NCBI GenBank assembly: GCA_003024985.2
Contig: PXIH01S0024595.1
DNA from: Euperipatoides rowelli
Taxonomy: Eukaryota > Onychophora > Udeonychophora > Euonychophora > Peripatopsidae
Strand: one strand, 5' to 3'
DNA length: 10,230 nucleotides
Positions 1 to 8,854 of this stretch are shown here, one piece after another (position 1 is the stretch's first letter; each line of letters begins with the position of its first letter). The notes under the pieces were generated by a model. That model made no database searches. It was not told the origin of the DNA and was given only the letters and a program-made list of their open reading frames with translations. The translations under genes and the position numbers were made by a program.

Positions 1-3000
1 TTTAAAAAAATGTAGGCATAAGTGTTTTTTAAAGTGGCCTCCCATCACAGCTTTAGCCACTTCATCCCCACTTTTTGCTTATTTACTACATTAATAGCTT
101 AATTCCATTTGGTAGAATTCTGTGCAGTTTGACAACCAGAGAATTTAGGAATACAACTATCAGGTAACACGACAGAGGTGCTAATGTGTAATGTGCCAAA
201 TTATGTCTCTTGCTTTTGTTTCATTGTATTCTGTAACAGGCATTGTATACTGTGTATATAAATTGTAAATAAAATATGTTAAATAAATAAAAATAATAAT
301 AGCTATTATAGTTAATTAATATAAGAATCACGTATGTTGTGATTGTCACAAGTTGGTAAAAAAAAAAGGAGTGTGGTGTTTGTGGGGCTGTGATTAATAT
401 CAATATTTAGAATATCGGTAAATAAGTTAATTATAATTAATCATTAATTGTTATTAAATTGAGAATAATTGATTTATGAGCACAATAATTATGTATTAAA
501 AATGTAGTTTAGTATAGTCTGTTTGGCAACCAAAGATAGTGTGTTTGTATTGCCAACCTACAAGTTTAAATAAATAATTTAATTTATTTGTGCAAATAAA
601 TATTATGTCCATAAAAGAGGTTGTAATGGATTAACTGCTGTAAAAAGTCTATGTTAGAAATGGAAGTAAATTAGAGAGTAATTATTTCACTATAAATCAG
701 ACACTTTAATTTTGCATTAATTGTCATTATTGAAATTAAATTCAAAGAAAATATATTTAACCTGCAAAATTAATATTTTTTTCCTGGAAGATTATATTAT
801 TTTTAGAACTTATAAAATATGTGACCTGATGGAAATTAATTCATGTGTTATTCAAATTAATTTAATCCTCACTGTAACCTACTTATTGTGTTCAATATGA
901 AACATAACTTACCATATTTTTCCATGTAAAAGTTTACTGTTTGAAAAAATGTATTTCCAAAGTTTAAGCTTGAATTACCCTACAATCTAATGAAAAACTG
1001 TTATTCATCATACTTTGGATTATTTACTAAAACCTGTTAAAATTTATTCAAAATCTTCTTCTTCCTTTTTAATTTGTATTAATTGCAGCTTCAAGTCTAC
1101 CTTGTATTAAAATCTAGTTTTATTAACTTCCTGTTGAAATTTTGAAAAGGATTTTAGCGGAATTATTCTTAATCCAGTTTGCTGTGCAACTATCAGTCAT
1201 CAAATCTTGCGCAGCTGAAAAGTTGAGTGCACAATGAAAAATTTTGTAGCCTCATTTGAAGATTTTTTATGCACTGGGAAAATTTAAGCCAGTATAAAAT
1301 TTTCAGCTCAATTCTAATTTTTCTCAGGTCATCCTCAGCCAAGCTCTCATGAAGCTGAATTCTGGCCGGTTGGGGCCAGAACTTAGTAAAATTTCCTGTA
1401 GAAAATTCTAAAGTTTTTTTTTTTATAATAATTAACTGCTCTGTTTAACAATGTTGTCTAATCTCAGTAATAACCGAAAAACTAAAAAATTTTCTTGAAT
1501 AGACTGTATCCAGATCAATATCTATTCCTACAGTGAGTACATTCTGTAATAAATTTCTCAATATAATCTGCAATTCAAGAATTTCTATGAATAATTTCAA
1601 TTAATGTGTTTATTATTATTAATCTTCGATACTCTCTGAAAAACTTATAGACATTCTGAATACGAGCTACAGTATGTGTTCATCAACCTAGGTAATTACA
1701 ACAATTGAAGATAAGGACACTTTTTTTAAATATTGTAAATTAATAAATATTAAACCATAATTAAAAAGGGAGTTATTTAGCTAGTATCATAGGTTGGCAA
1801 ATTTCAGCTAGGTTTCTGTGCTTGTGAATAAGTATGGGGAATAGTTTTAATATTACTAAATTATTTTATTTATTGTTAACTTTCATAATTTTAATGAATA
1901 AATTATTGGCTATGCTTTTAGTCTAATTAAACCTGAATTGCATTAGTTATTTCTTACAAATCTAGACAGTCAATTTTTAGTAATTATTTATTTTATGATA
2001 ATGTTTGAAATTTGTCAGATGCCAATAATTATCCTTAGCATGTGGATGGTTGGCAGTACCAGCTTGAACTATCTCTGGACTGGGATAACAAGATATTTAT
2101 CTTTAACCACCCTTAAATGTTATGCCGGCTTCAGCTAGTTGGAATTTTTATAGGGACCACTTTATTTGTTTTTCCAATCAATTAGTTTATTTTGTGCATT
2201 GCAGGTGCTCTAGTATTTAGTAATAATAGTTTTCAGCTTCTGGAATGTTCCCCTATACACTGCCATATTGCTTCTTCTCCAGTCATGTGTAGGTTTCCAG
2301 ACAGTGACTTGCTTTGGTTGATGGCACAACAGGTTAGTTATAACTAATAGAGGTTGCTGGCATAACCATAATTAGTAATTGTCTGGGACTATGTATGTTG
2401 ATTATGTTGACAGTACGAGAAGTAATTATGGAATGATGGTAAAATTAGATAAGCCAATGAGTTGTCTGATAGTCTTCAGGCCGTTGCTAATCTCGGTTAC
2501 TGGAGCGATCATTTTTGGTTAGGACCAATTTTGGTTGCAGGAGCGATCACTTTTGGCAATTGTCTGGGACTTAGTATGTTGACAGCACTTGTGCATAAAT
2601 TGACCTAATTAGCTCCAAATTTAGTGTCTCCTTTGAGATAGGATGAGGGCTAAAAATGAACAAAGTCCTCATCAGAGGGGAACAATGCCAGCTACACTGA
2701 AGTCAGTCTAAGGTAGAAGTGTTTCAGATTTATTTACTAGAATGATTATTTGTAGTTGAAAAAAATCAAGACAAAATATTAGCTTATTAGCCTAACCCAA
2801 AATTGGAAAAGGTAGTCATCTTGTCTAATTCATTATGCAAGATAGATATTATCCTGAAAATGGGAGGAATAACTTTAAGTTCTCCATTCCAATATTTCAT
2901 GTAATCTTTTATTATGAAATGTGGAAGCAAACTACAAGGGCTAGAGAGAGAAAAAAAAATTTTTTGGTAACTTTCCAATGCACACCCAATATTTAAAATG

Positions 3001-3319
3001 TACCATCTGTCGCCTATTTGTATCTTTATACTCAGTTTGTAGAAGAATTATGATTATTTTAATTTTATTAAAGATTTTGGTTATTGAATCGATTTTTTTT
3101 TTTTTAGAATATCAAATATAGCCTAATGTTACAATCTGATTATTGCAACAAACTTTTTAGTGCTTTTATTTATTTATTTTATTTTTAGAAATGTTTAGCC
3201 TACAGTTAATATATCCTTTTATTAATTATTTCAAATTATTTTATTAATTAAAATGTACAGTATATAAATTCTTGAGATTGATATTTTTTTTTTACGTACA
3301 TTGTATGTCCTGTTTCTAG
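1..3319. other. Non-coding stretch, probable long EARS2 intron
   Basis: No exon that I can assign to a known protein is visible here on either strand. Because the exon at 3320 begins inside a codon and encodes only the far C-terminus of mitochondrial glutamyl-tRNA synthetase, a preceding exon must exist. None of the sequence here resembles the expected anticodon-binding region, so this stretch is inferred to be intron, at least near its right end. It is very AT-rich with poly-A/T runs. A less AT-rich patch at about 2040-2700 is described separately. Short hairpins occur, for example AAGTGGC at 32-38 with GCCACTT at 56-62. An unrelated upstream gene or promoter cannot be excluded. Confidence 0.45.
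2040..2700. repeat. Less AT-rich patch with internal direct repeats, possible old mobile-element remnant
   Basis: This patch stands out from its surroundings by lower A+T and by internal repetition. A 25-bp sequence beginning AATTGTCTGGGACT occurs at 2377-2401 and again at 2558-2582 with two differences. A 17-bp sequence beginning GGAGCGATCA occurs at 2502-2518 and 2540-2556 with one difference, giving a local period of 38 bp. GTTATGCCGGC (2119-2129) is nearly matched in inverted orientation by GCTGGCATAAC (2356-2366). GATGAGGGCT (2642-2651) can pair with AGTCCTCATC (2664-2673) as a 10-bp stem with one G-T pair. I could not define clean termini, a target-site duplication or a coding relic, so the class is unknown. 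Confidence 0.4.
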
Positions 3320-3480
3320 ATACTATTCTCAAGAAGCTTATGAACATTTTACAAAAAATGCCTTCATCTGATTTTACAACAGCTGCTTTGACTGATGTTT
3401 TGAAGAATTTTGCTGATTCTCATAATTTAAATTATCCATTATTTATGGGTCTAATAAGAGCGGCTATCATGGGACCAAAG
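3320..3480 (+). CDS. EARS2: Mitochondrial glutamyl-tRNA synthetase, penultimate coding exon
   Basis: Internal exon of the class I aminoacyl-tRNA synthetase that attaches glutamate to mitochondrial tRNA-Glu in the matrix. It follows a pyrimidine-rich tract ending TTTCTAG (acceptor AG 3318-3319) and ends at AAG|GTAAAT. The first two bases complete a codon begun in an upstream exon; 53 full codons follow. The peptide contains KKLMNILQKMPSSDF, then ALTDVLKNFADSHNLNYPLF and MGLIRAAIMGPK. This matches the helical C-terminal part of the anticodon-binding domain of animal EARS2, where human has LLERSSMSL followed by ELKKLSEGL and NVMKLLRMALSG. The catalytic Rossmann fold with its HIGH- and KMSKS-type signatures is encoded upstream, outside the window. 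The assignment is from remembered family sequence; the join to the next exon strengthens it. Confidence 0.85.
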
Positions 3481-3586
3481 GTAAATAGATTTGTATGAAA
3501 TTGATTGCATTTTTTTACTATTAGGTTTATATTTATTCATTACCATTTAGGTATTAAAAAAAAAAAATTGTTGTTTTTACTGGTAG
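3481..3586 (+). other. EARS2 final intron (GTAAAT...GGTAG)
   Basis: This is a 106-bp intron with donor GTAAAT directly after the AAG codon and an acceptor ending TTTTTACTGGTAG. It interrupts the gene between codons (phase 0). Reading on without splicing meets a TGA at 3496-3498. Removing it joins IMGPK to AGPPVGELL, restoring the conserved ALSGxxxGPPVAEMM-like segment of the family, which is good evidence for the splice. Confidence 0.8.
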
Positions 3587-3715
3587 GCTGGACCCCCAGT
3601 AGGAGAATTATTAGACATTTTAGGACAAGAAATCGCTTTGACTCGTCTGAAGCATGCCGTCAGTTTATTAAACCAAAACTGTTTGATTCAGTCTTCACCA
3701 GTACAACAGCTGTAA
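3587..3715 (+). CDS. EARS2: Mitochondrial glutamyl-tRNA synthetase, terminal coding exon
   Basis: Last coding exon: 42 codons and a TAA stop at 3713-3715. It begins AGPPVGELLDILGQE, which matches the hallmark GPPVAEMMLALG segment near the C-terminus of human EARS2. A helix containing ALTRLKHAVSLL then replaces the human EVRERIQKV helix. The protein continues with NQNCLIQSSPVQQL, so it runs roughly 15-17 residues further than the human protein as I remember it. This tail is polar, has no recognised motif, and may be lineage-specific. The exon is in phase 0 with the previous one. A different frame across this exon stays open to 3726, but it starts inside the intron and has no family resemblance, so it is a shadow. 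Confidence 0.88.
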   Translation, partial: AGPPVGELLDILGQEIALTRLKHAVSLLNQNCLIQSSPVQQL

Positions 3716-3739
3716 TTATTTTTTAGTGTTTTATATGTA

Positions 3740-3745
3740 AATAAA
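3740..3745 (+). terminator. EARS2 polyadenylation signal AATAAA
   Basis: A canonical AATAAA lies 24 bp after the EARS2 stop codon, in the context TATGTAAATAAAATAAC. This implies a very short 3' UTR. In such AT-rich DNA the hexamer also arises by chance, and further copies lie downstream (for example near 3838), so use of this exact site is an inference from its position. Confidence 0.55.
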
Positions 3746-4710
3746 ATAACATTTAATCTAATTCTGGCGTTATTTTTATATAAAATTTTAACATAATATG
3801 GAAAATGGAAGCAAATTTTTAAGGCTGGTTTTGCAAAATAAATATTGTATTATTCAAGACAGCTCAGAACTCACAACCTCTACAAAACTATGTTTAGTGA
3901 GCCCATAATTGAACCATTGTTGCCTTTTGACCACTCTCAATAATTACCTAGCTCCTTAGAAGCTGTTAAATGCCAAATAACAGATCAATTTAGCCAAAAT
4001 ATGTACAGTAATTGTCTTTAAAAGCAACTATTTATTTAGCTAGTCTCCATAAATGTTGATTAAAATTGATTTCTATCGGTTTATTTTGAAAACATTTTTA
4101 TGTAGAATATTAAAAGAGAAATGATAAAATAATCGATCAAATACTTGCTGCACATTACTTTTAAAATATTTTGATCAAGAATTATCATACATAACTGACT
4201 AAATTAACATTATTTACCTAGTGAGCCCATTCATTAATTCACAACTTGTCAATTTGATTTCATTTTAATTTCCACAATTTTATATGAATGATTTCAAAAT
4301 GCCCTTATACCTATATAAAGCCATGTTTACATTGGCTTAACCAAAGTTATATGACATTTCTTAAAAATTGTGTTTTTGTAAGCAGGTTATTGTTCACATT
4401 CTTGTTAAACATGCCATAATTGTTGGCTGTTCTTAAACCATATTTCTGATTTAGTTTATTCATCAAGTATAAATTCAGGAATTTTTAACTATAAAATATG
4501 TAATGACAAGCGTTAAAAAAAAATTAGCAATAACAGATTTAAAAAAAAGTACAATTATCTAAATTAAATGCCTAAATATTTGTTATTTTACTGTATCAAA
4601 AAAAAACTTATCAAAACAATTATAATTGAAAATTCTAATTTATAAAAGTTGAAGTTGGCAAAAAAATATAGAAGTTTTCATAAATTTCCATTGTCGTTTT
4701 AAAAACTAAT
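3746..4710. other. Intergenic, no gene seen
   Basis: AT-rich sequence between the EARS2 end and the first inverted-repeat element. No exon or RNA gene could be supported on either strand. The 12-bp word TAGTGAGCCCAT occurs near 3896 and again near 4219; this is too little to define a repeat family. Confidence 0.5.
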
Positions 4711-4949
4711 GGCCAGATTCCGTTATCTGCCCAGCAATATGACTGATGGTAGTAAGTTGAAATGATCAGGATCGGCGCTCAACAAAAAAAATATTTCACC
4801 TCTAGGGTTACAGTAAGGTTAGGACTGTAAAGAAAATATATTAAAATCGACGAGAAAAAATACTAAATCTACATGCTAGGTTTACAGTGAAGTTGTCACG
4901 CGTGACTCCTAACGTTACTATGTTTATGGGCAGATAACAGAATGTGACC
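4711..4949. mobile_element. Non-autonomous DNA transposon with terminal inverted repeats (239 bp)
   Basis: The two ends form an inverted repeat: 4711-4740 (GGCCAGATTCCGTTATCTGC...) matches the reverse complement of 4920-4949 at 24 of 30 positions, including an unbroken GTTATCTGCCCA core. AAACTAA lies directly outside both ends (4703-4709 and 4950-4956); with the next bases T and C this is a 7-of-8 match to an 8-bp target-site duplication. Inside are a 19-bp direct repeat (4802-4820 and 4876-4894, 16 of 19 identical) and a perfect 12-bp palindrome GTCACGCGTGAC at 4895-4906. There is no coding capacity. Ends starting GG with an 8-bp duplication would suit a Merlin-like or similar cut-and-paste family, but the superfamily is not established. 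Confidence 0.75.
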
Positions 4950-6063
4950 AAACTAACTTTGCAAAGACAAAAAACAGAAATTGATTTAGTATTTTAATTA
5001 TGTAACTTAAAATAAAATTTCTTGACCAATCAAGTCATTTTTTTTTTTACATATTAAGTGCTTTATAAAAAATGAAAACTATTTTGTATTTCAAGAAGAT
5101 TGAAACTGCAAAAATGTTTTGTATTTTAGATACTTTAATTTTGAATGTATTGTGCATTTTTATATTTCAAATACATTTGTGTGGAAATATTTTCTCTTGT
5201 ATTTGTATCTCACATACTTTTGTTGAGTATTTAGCCCATCCCTTATGCGGGGGGGNAGATTTAAATGAATAAATATTTTATTTATAAAATACATTGTGTC
5301 TTTTTTATATACAAAATATGTAATGATTTTTTTTTAAAAACAATTCCTACATATGCAACCATATCACATTCAAGTATTTTACACATTCATATCCTTAACA
5401 AATAGATTACTGTACATTACATAGATGCACTTTATTGGGCTCAAAATAGAATTTATGATTTGCCTTATGGATGTAAAAAAAATCCTTTTTTAAAAAAAGT
5501 CAGTTCCATATTTACAGTAACCGCTTTCCATTACAAATTCTGAATCATTTTTTTTAAGAACACTTCATCCAGTATTATAAATACAAAATAGATTACAAAA
5601 CTAAAAAAATATTAAAAATACATGAAATTTAGGGAAACATCAACAATTCTATAAATTTACAGCAATAGTACAACAAACAAACGATTAGACTGATATGTAT
5701 GGTAAGCCTACAGACTTTAAATTTAAAAAACGTAAAAGCTGGTAAATATTTTTTTAAACATTTAAATTCGGCACACTAAAATAAATCAAAACTTGTACAA
5801 AAGAATCAATAAAAAAAAAATTTTTTAAAACAATTTAAGTAGTCTTTAGTTTTAAGATGAGACAATGTTCCTAGTTATGGTGAGCTGTATGTCGTTTATT
5901 CTTGGATGTGACTTCAGAATTTAAGTTTACCAGGATTCATTATTTTCATTTCAAGATATGGAAAATAAAAACTAGTAAAATATTCACTTTAAATAAATTC
6001 AAATTGTCCTTTTTCATTAATGTACCTCAAGCCTAGGGGTATGATCAGATTTGTGTGTAAATA
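4950..6063. other. Intergenic, no gene seen
   Basis: AT-rich sequence with many poly-A/T runs. A 66-codon frame on the + strand (5072-5272) crosses the ambiguous base at 5256, has composition expected of random AT-rich sequence (many F, I, L and C) and matches no family I know, so it is not called as a gene. Some of this stretch could be 3' UTR of either convergent gene. Confidence 0.5.
5250..5256. other. G homopolymer ending in an ambiguous base
   Basis: A run of seven G in a very AT-rich setting is followed by a single N at 5256. This looks like an unresolved base at a homopolymer or a join between sequence pieces, not a biological feature. Confidence 0.6.
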
Positions 6064-6369
6064 CAGTAAAACCTCTCCAATCCGAATTGATCGGGACCAA
6101 ACCCTGTTCGGATTGTCCAGGTGTTCGGACTATAAAGAATTTATATATAATTACTTCATTTTGCATGCTAAGAAGCTTAGGCTACTTTTTTAATTTTACC
6201 TTTTTTTTTTGTTGTACTTTATTTTGTGACATCTTAATTCATTTTATTATTTTCCTAACTTAATATTATTTAACATTATTTTTGTTTTGTATGTTAAGTG
6301 GAGACTTAAAATATAAAAATATATAAAATATTAAATTTTTTATGCGTTCGGATTATCCAGGGTTTCCTG
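6064..6369. mobile_element. Pogo/Tigger-like MITE with TA target-site duplication (306 bp)
   Basis: The left end CAGTAAAACCTCTCCAATCC... and the reverse complement of the right end CAGGAAACCCTGGATAATCC... agree at 17 of 23 positions, and both are flanked by TA (6062-6063 and 6370-6371). CAGTAAAACCTC-type ends with a TA duplication are characteristic of the pogo/Tigger branch of Tc1/mariner. A subterminal motif GTTCGGATTGTCCAGG (6106-6121) recurs in the same orientation as GTTCGGATTATCCAGG (6346-6361), as often seen where transposase binds. The interior is AT-rich without coding sequence. A 70-codon frame starting at 6051 merely runs through the element. Confidence 0.85.
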
Positions 6370-7441
6370 TAGTAGGTACATTATTTCTTGTTATTTAATA
6401 ATAAAAAAATCATTACGAAATTAGCATAAAGTTAAGGTTTTGAATTGTTTCTCATTCTATTAATAAAGATGATAGCAGAATTTTAATGAAAAATACAAGA
6501 TTGCCATGAGCCTCAAAAATATTTGCCTACATTCGATTGAATGTTTCTGCTCCATTGTCTATATTTAATGTCTCTTTTATTGATTCTTTTGTTCATAAAA
6601 CAAGGTTAATTTTTAATAGTAAATAGAAGGCGGCGCAAAACAAATGCTTTATATTTACTGACAACAATAATAATTATGCTGAGATAAAGCCACAGGCTAG
6701 TGATTTAACTATGACTATAATTAAAATTGAGAACTAGATGATTTCTTTTCAATAAATTCAAGAAGATATTTGAATTCCATCAGTGCCTGAGATAAATTTT
6801 ATTTTTAGGCATCTAGAAGCCAAGAAATTCTGCAGTCTGCCATATACAGTAGTTAGCATTTAAAAATAGTCATAACTTTTGAATAGTTGCAAATTACATC
6901 AAAGTTGGTATAATACTTTACAAAATAACCACATAAACAACAAAAAAATTGATCTGTTTTCAACACACTATAGAGCAATTAGACTAGACTATTTAGGCAT
7001 CTAATGAGTTGCACTTGACTTTGGTTTAGCAGGTAAAAATATAGTTTGATTCTGGTTCAAATATTAAAACAATTAAATGTAAACAACTGGTACTTGAAAC
7101 TGATCATGTGTAAAAATTGGATTATAAAAATATGAAAATAGTGATTGTAATAAAAATATATTAAGAAAAAAAAAGTTTGTAGGTTTATATTATAGAAAAA
7201 TATAAAATTTATAAATAAATTTACTTAGATTAACATTTATTTTCTTACATTAAAATTTATGCTCCCAGTTTTTAGGAAGGAAAACTAGAACAATTGTATA
7301 TACTGTATTTAGCCTATTAAACATCAATAAAATTAAAAATCTTTGGGAATAAAAAAAAAAATGGAACACATTTCAACATTAAAATTAAAAAAAAAATAAA
7401 CTCTGTAAACAATTCTTTGTAATACTGGTTGATGGATTGAC
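6370..7441. other. Intergenic plus probable cry2 3' UTR, no gene seen
   Basis: AT-rich sequence lacking supportable exons. The part next to 7441 should be the 3' UTR of the minus-strand cryptochrome if the terminal exon at 7442-7480 is real. A 12-bp direct repeat TTTAGGCATCTA occurs at 6804-6815 and 6992-7003, with no inverted ends between the copies. Confidence 0.5.
7236..7241 (-). terminator. Possible cry2 polyadenylation signal (AATAAA on the minus strand)
   Basis: TTTATT on the + strand reads AATAAA on the minus strand. It is the first such hexamer downstream of the proposed cry2 stop, about 200 bp beyond it, so a short 3' UTR is possible. The hexamer is common by chance in this DNA; position is the only support. 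Confidence 0.3.
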
Positions 7442-7480
7442 TTAGGCCTTGATAAAGCGCTGCTTTTTTGGGTGAGGCTC
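7442..7480 (-). CDS. cry2: Cryptochrome-2, proposed terminal coding exon (basic tail)
   Basis: Twelve codons and a TAA, encoding EPHPKKQRFIKA, after the acceptor TTATAAAAACTTTATAG. It is proposed because it joins in phase 0 to the exon ending at 9273 (GAG|GTATAA). The spliced tail then reads INKRPIDKKDDIQE followed by EPHPKKQRFIKA. This resembles the last residues of vertebrate CRY1, which run GKRPSQEEDTQ then PKVQRQS: KRP, an acidic residue, Q and PK.QR line up with similar spacing. In vertebrates that stretch has been described as a bipartite nuclear localisation signal, and a nuclear-import role here is inferred. The segment is also less AT-rich than its surroundings. The alternative is that the protein stops two codons after DIQE by reading into the intron. 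Transcript data would settle it. Confidence 0.6.
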   Translation of the reverse strand, partial: EPHPKKQRFIKA

Positions 7481-8309
7481 CTATAAAGTTTTTATAAGAA
7501 AAATTAGAATTTTATTAAACTGGGAAATACAATGATTTGAAAAATAATGATAAAAAATAATCAAGCTCCATTTTTAATAGTACACAGTGATATATAATGG
7601 TATTTGTTCTAATAAAGCAGCTGCCACTTTTACACTTGTATTTTCACTTCAATAAACTTGTAAAGTTTAAAATTTAGTTTAAGATTTGAAATTACTTGGC
7701 ATTTACAAATTAATACTCTAAAAGCAATAATTAGAAAGATTTCAATTACATTTCAGAATTTTTTATGGTTTTTAATTTGTTAAATAACATGCTTTTTAAT
7801 AAGGTTTTATCTTTTTTTTTTTTGTTATTACTGTAGAGGAATTAAATATAGATTTAAACATATTTTTTCAACTGATAATGTAACTAAAAAATTATGAAAT
7901 GTATGATCTTTCTTTTAAAATAAAACATATACTATAGGTATATATGTTTTTTTTTTCACGAATAGTTATTTTTGTGTTTTTACTATCTAACATATATTCG
8001 CAAATTTTTTAATTCGCGTTTGAGATTTAAAAATTTCTGCTAAAATGCTCTTTAATTCAGTAATCATTAATTTTCTTTACTGTAATTAAACTTATAACAA
8101 AATTAAATTGTTCCCTTTTCCTTGAAGATAAAACAACAATTTATTCAATATATTAAAATACACTAAAAAACAGATATAACCATAAATCAATATTCTTATT
8201 TCCCGTTATCACTAACGTTTTTTTTTTTCAAATAATAATACAATATAGTAAATAAATTCTGCTGATTACTATAAATAGATTTAGTATACTGTAATAAACT
8301 TATTAACCA

Positions 8310-8331
8310 CAGTCAACCCTGTTTATAAAGG
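8310..8331 (+). repeat. Single pogo-like transposon end
   Basis: CAGTCAACCCTGTTTATAAAGG resembles the CAGTMRAACCY...TATA start of pogo/Tigger inverted repeats and the left end of the element at 6064. No matching inverted copy was found to its right, so it could be a one-ended remnant nested in the larger element, or coincidence. Confidence 0.25.
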
Positions 8332-8635
8332 TGCCGACATCACTGAAATCTAAGTTATTAATCTGGCTGTGTGAGTTCTTTAAAGTTTTCTTTAAACTGA
8401 AATATAATTTAGTTTTAACTTGAGTAAATCACTGGTGAAATGAGGAAACATCGAGCACATTATGCTAGCAACATTTGGACTAGATAGATAAATATAATTA
8501 AATTAGAAAATTGTTTAAGAGAAGACCGACACACTATGGCAACCTTCGATGATTTTGCTGCTTATAGGTGTGAAAGTTTTTTTTTAAATCTATTAAGAGA
8601 GGGAAACATTCATGTAATATTCATTCATTTTACAG

Positions 8636-8854
8636 CCACTTGATGTAGATTTAAACTTTGAAGAGGAATTGAGAAAGAGTTTCAGCCAATAGTATGCTGA
8701 GGTGGTCGGCAAAAAACTTCAAAAAGATAAAGCCATTTCTGCAATTAATAACATTCACTTGAAACTAGGTCGTTTAAAACCTATACATGCAGCCTGGCTT
8801 ATATGTAGCTTGAGTGAAATTAAAAAAAAAAAAGATTTGATTATTTCTATCTGA
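8636..8854 (+). pseudogene. Decayed transposase-like fragment
   Basis: A 72-codon frame interrupted by one TAG (8690-8692). Before the stop it reads PLDVDLNFEEELRKSFSQ. After it come YAEVVGKKLQKDKAI, LKLGRLKPIHAAWLIC, then a lysine run made by a 12-A homopolymer, ending at TGA 8852-8854. Amphipathic charged helices and an LKPLHAxW-like motif are features I associate with C-terminal parts of transposon-encoded proteins in invertebrate genomes, but I cannot name the family with confidence. Lying between inverted repeats and inside a cry2 intron on the opposite strand, it is best read as a dead remnant. A separate 35-codon open frame begins at ATG 8536 (MATFDDFAAYRCES...) and overlaps its start in another frame; it may be part of the same remnant. 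Confidence 0.45.

Noticed and set aside
221-403. 60-codon minus-strand open frame.
   Set aside because: Composition is that of translated AT-rich DNA (Y, I, L, F), with no family resemblance and no splice or promoter context.
2205-2332. Open 42-codon stretch between a good acceptor (TTGCAG) and donor (CAG|GTTAGT), as a possible EARS2 exon.
   Set aside because: It ends at a codon boundary, whereas the exon at 3320 needs one base carried over from the previous exon, and its peptide (ALVFSNNSFQLLECSP...) does not resemble EARS2. It lies in the repeated patch and is probably chance.
2787-2978. 63-codon minus-strand open frame.
   Set aside because: No recognisable domain; a length expected by chance in several kilobases of non-coding sequence.
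5072-5272. 66-codon plus-strand open frame rich in Cys, Phe and Ile.
   Set aside because: It crosses the ambiguous base and the G run, has AT-driven composition and no known relatives.
6051-6263. 70-codon plus-strand open frame.
   Set aside because: It starts just outside and runs through the pogo-like MITE, whose sequence is non-coding.
7022-7062. TGGTTTAGCAGG followed by GGTTCAAAT, resembling tRNA A and B boxes (tRNA or SINE).
   Set aside because: The boxes are only about 32 bp apart, too close for a tRNA, and no acceptor or anticodon stem can be folded.
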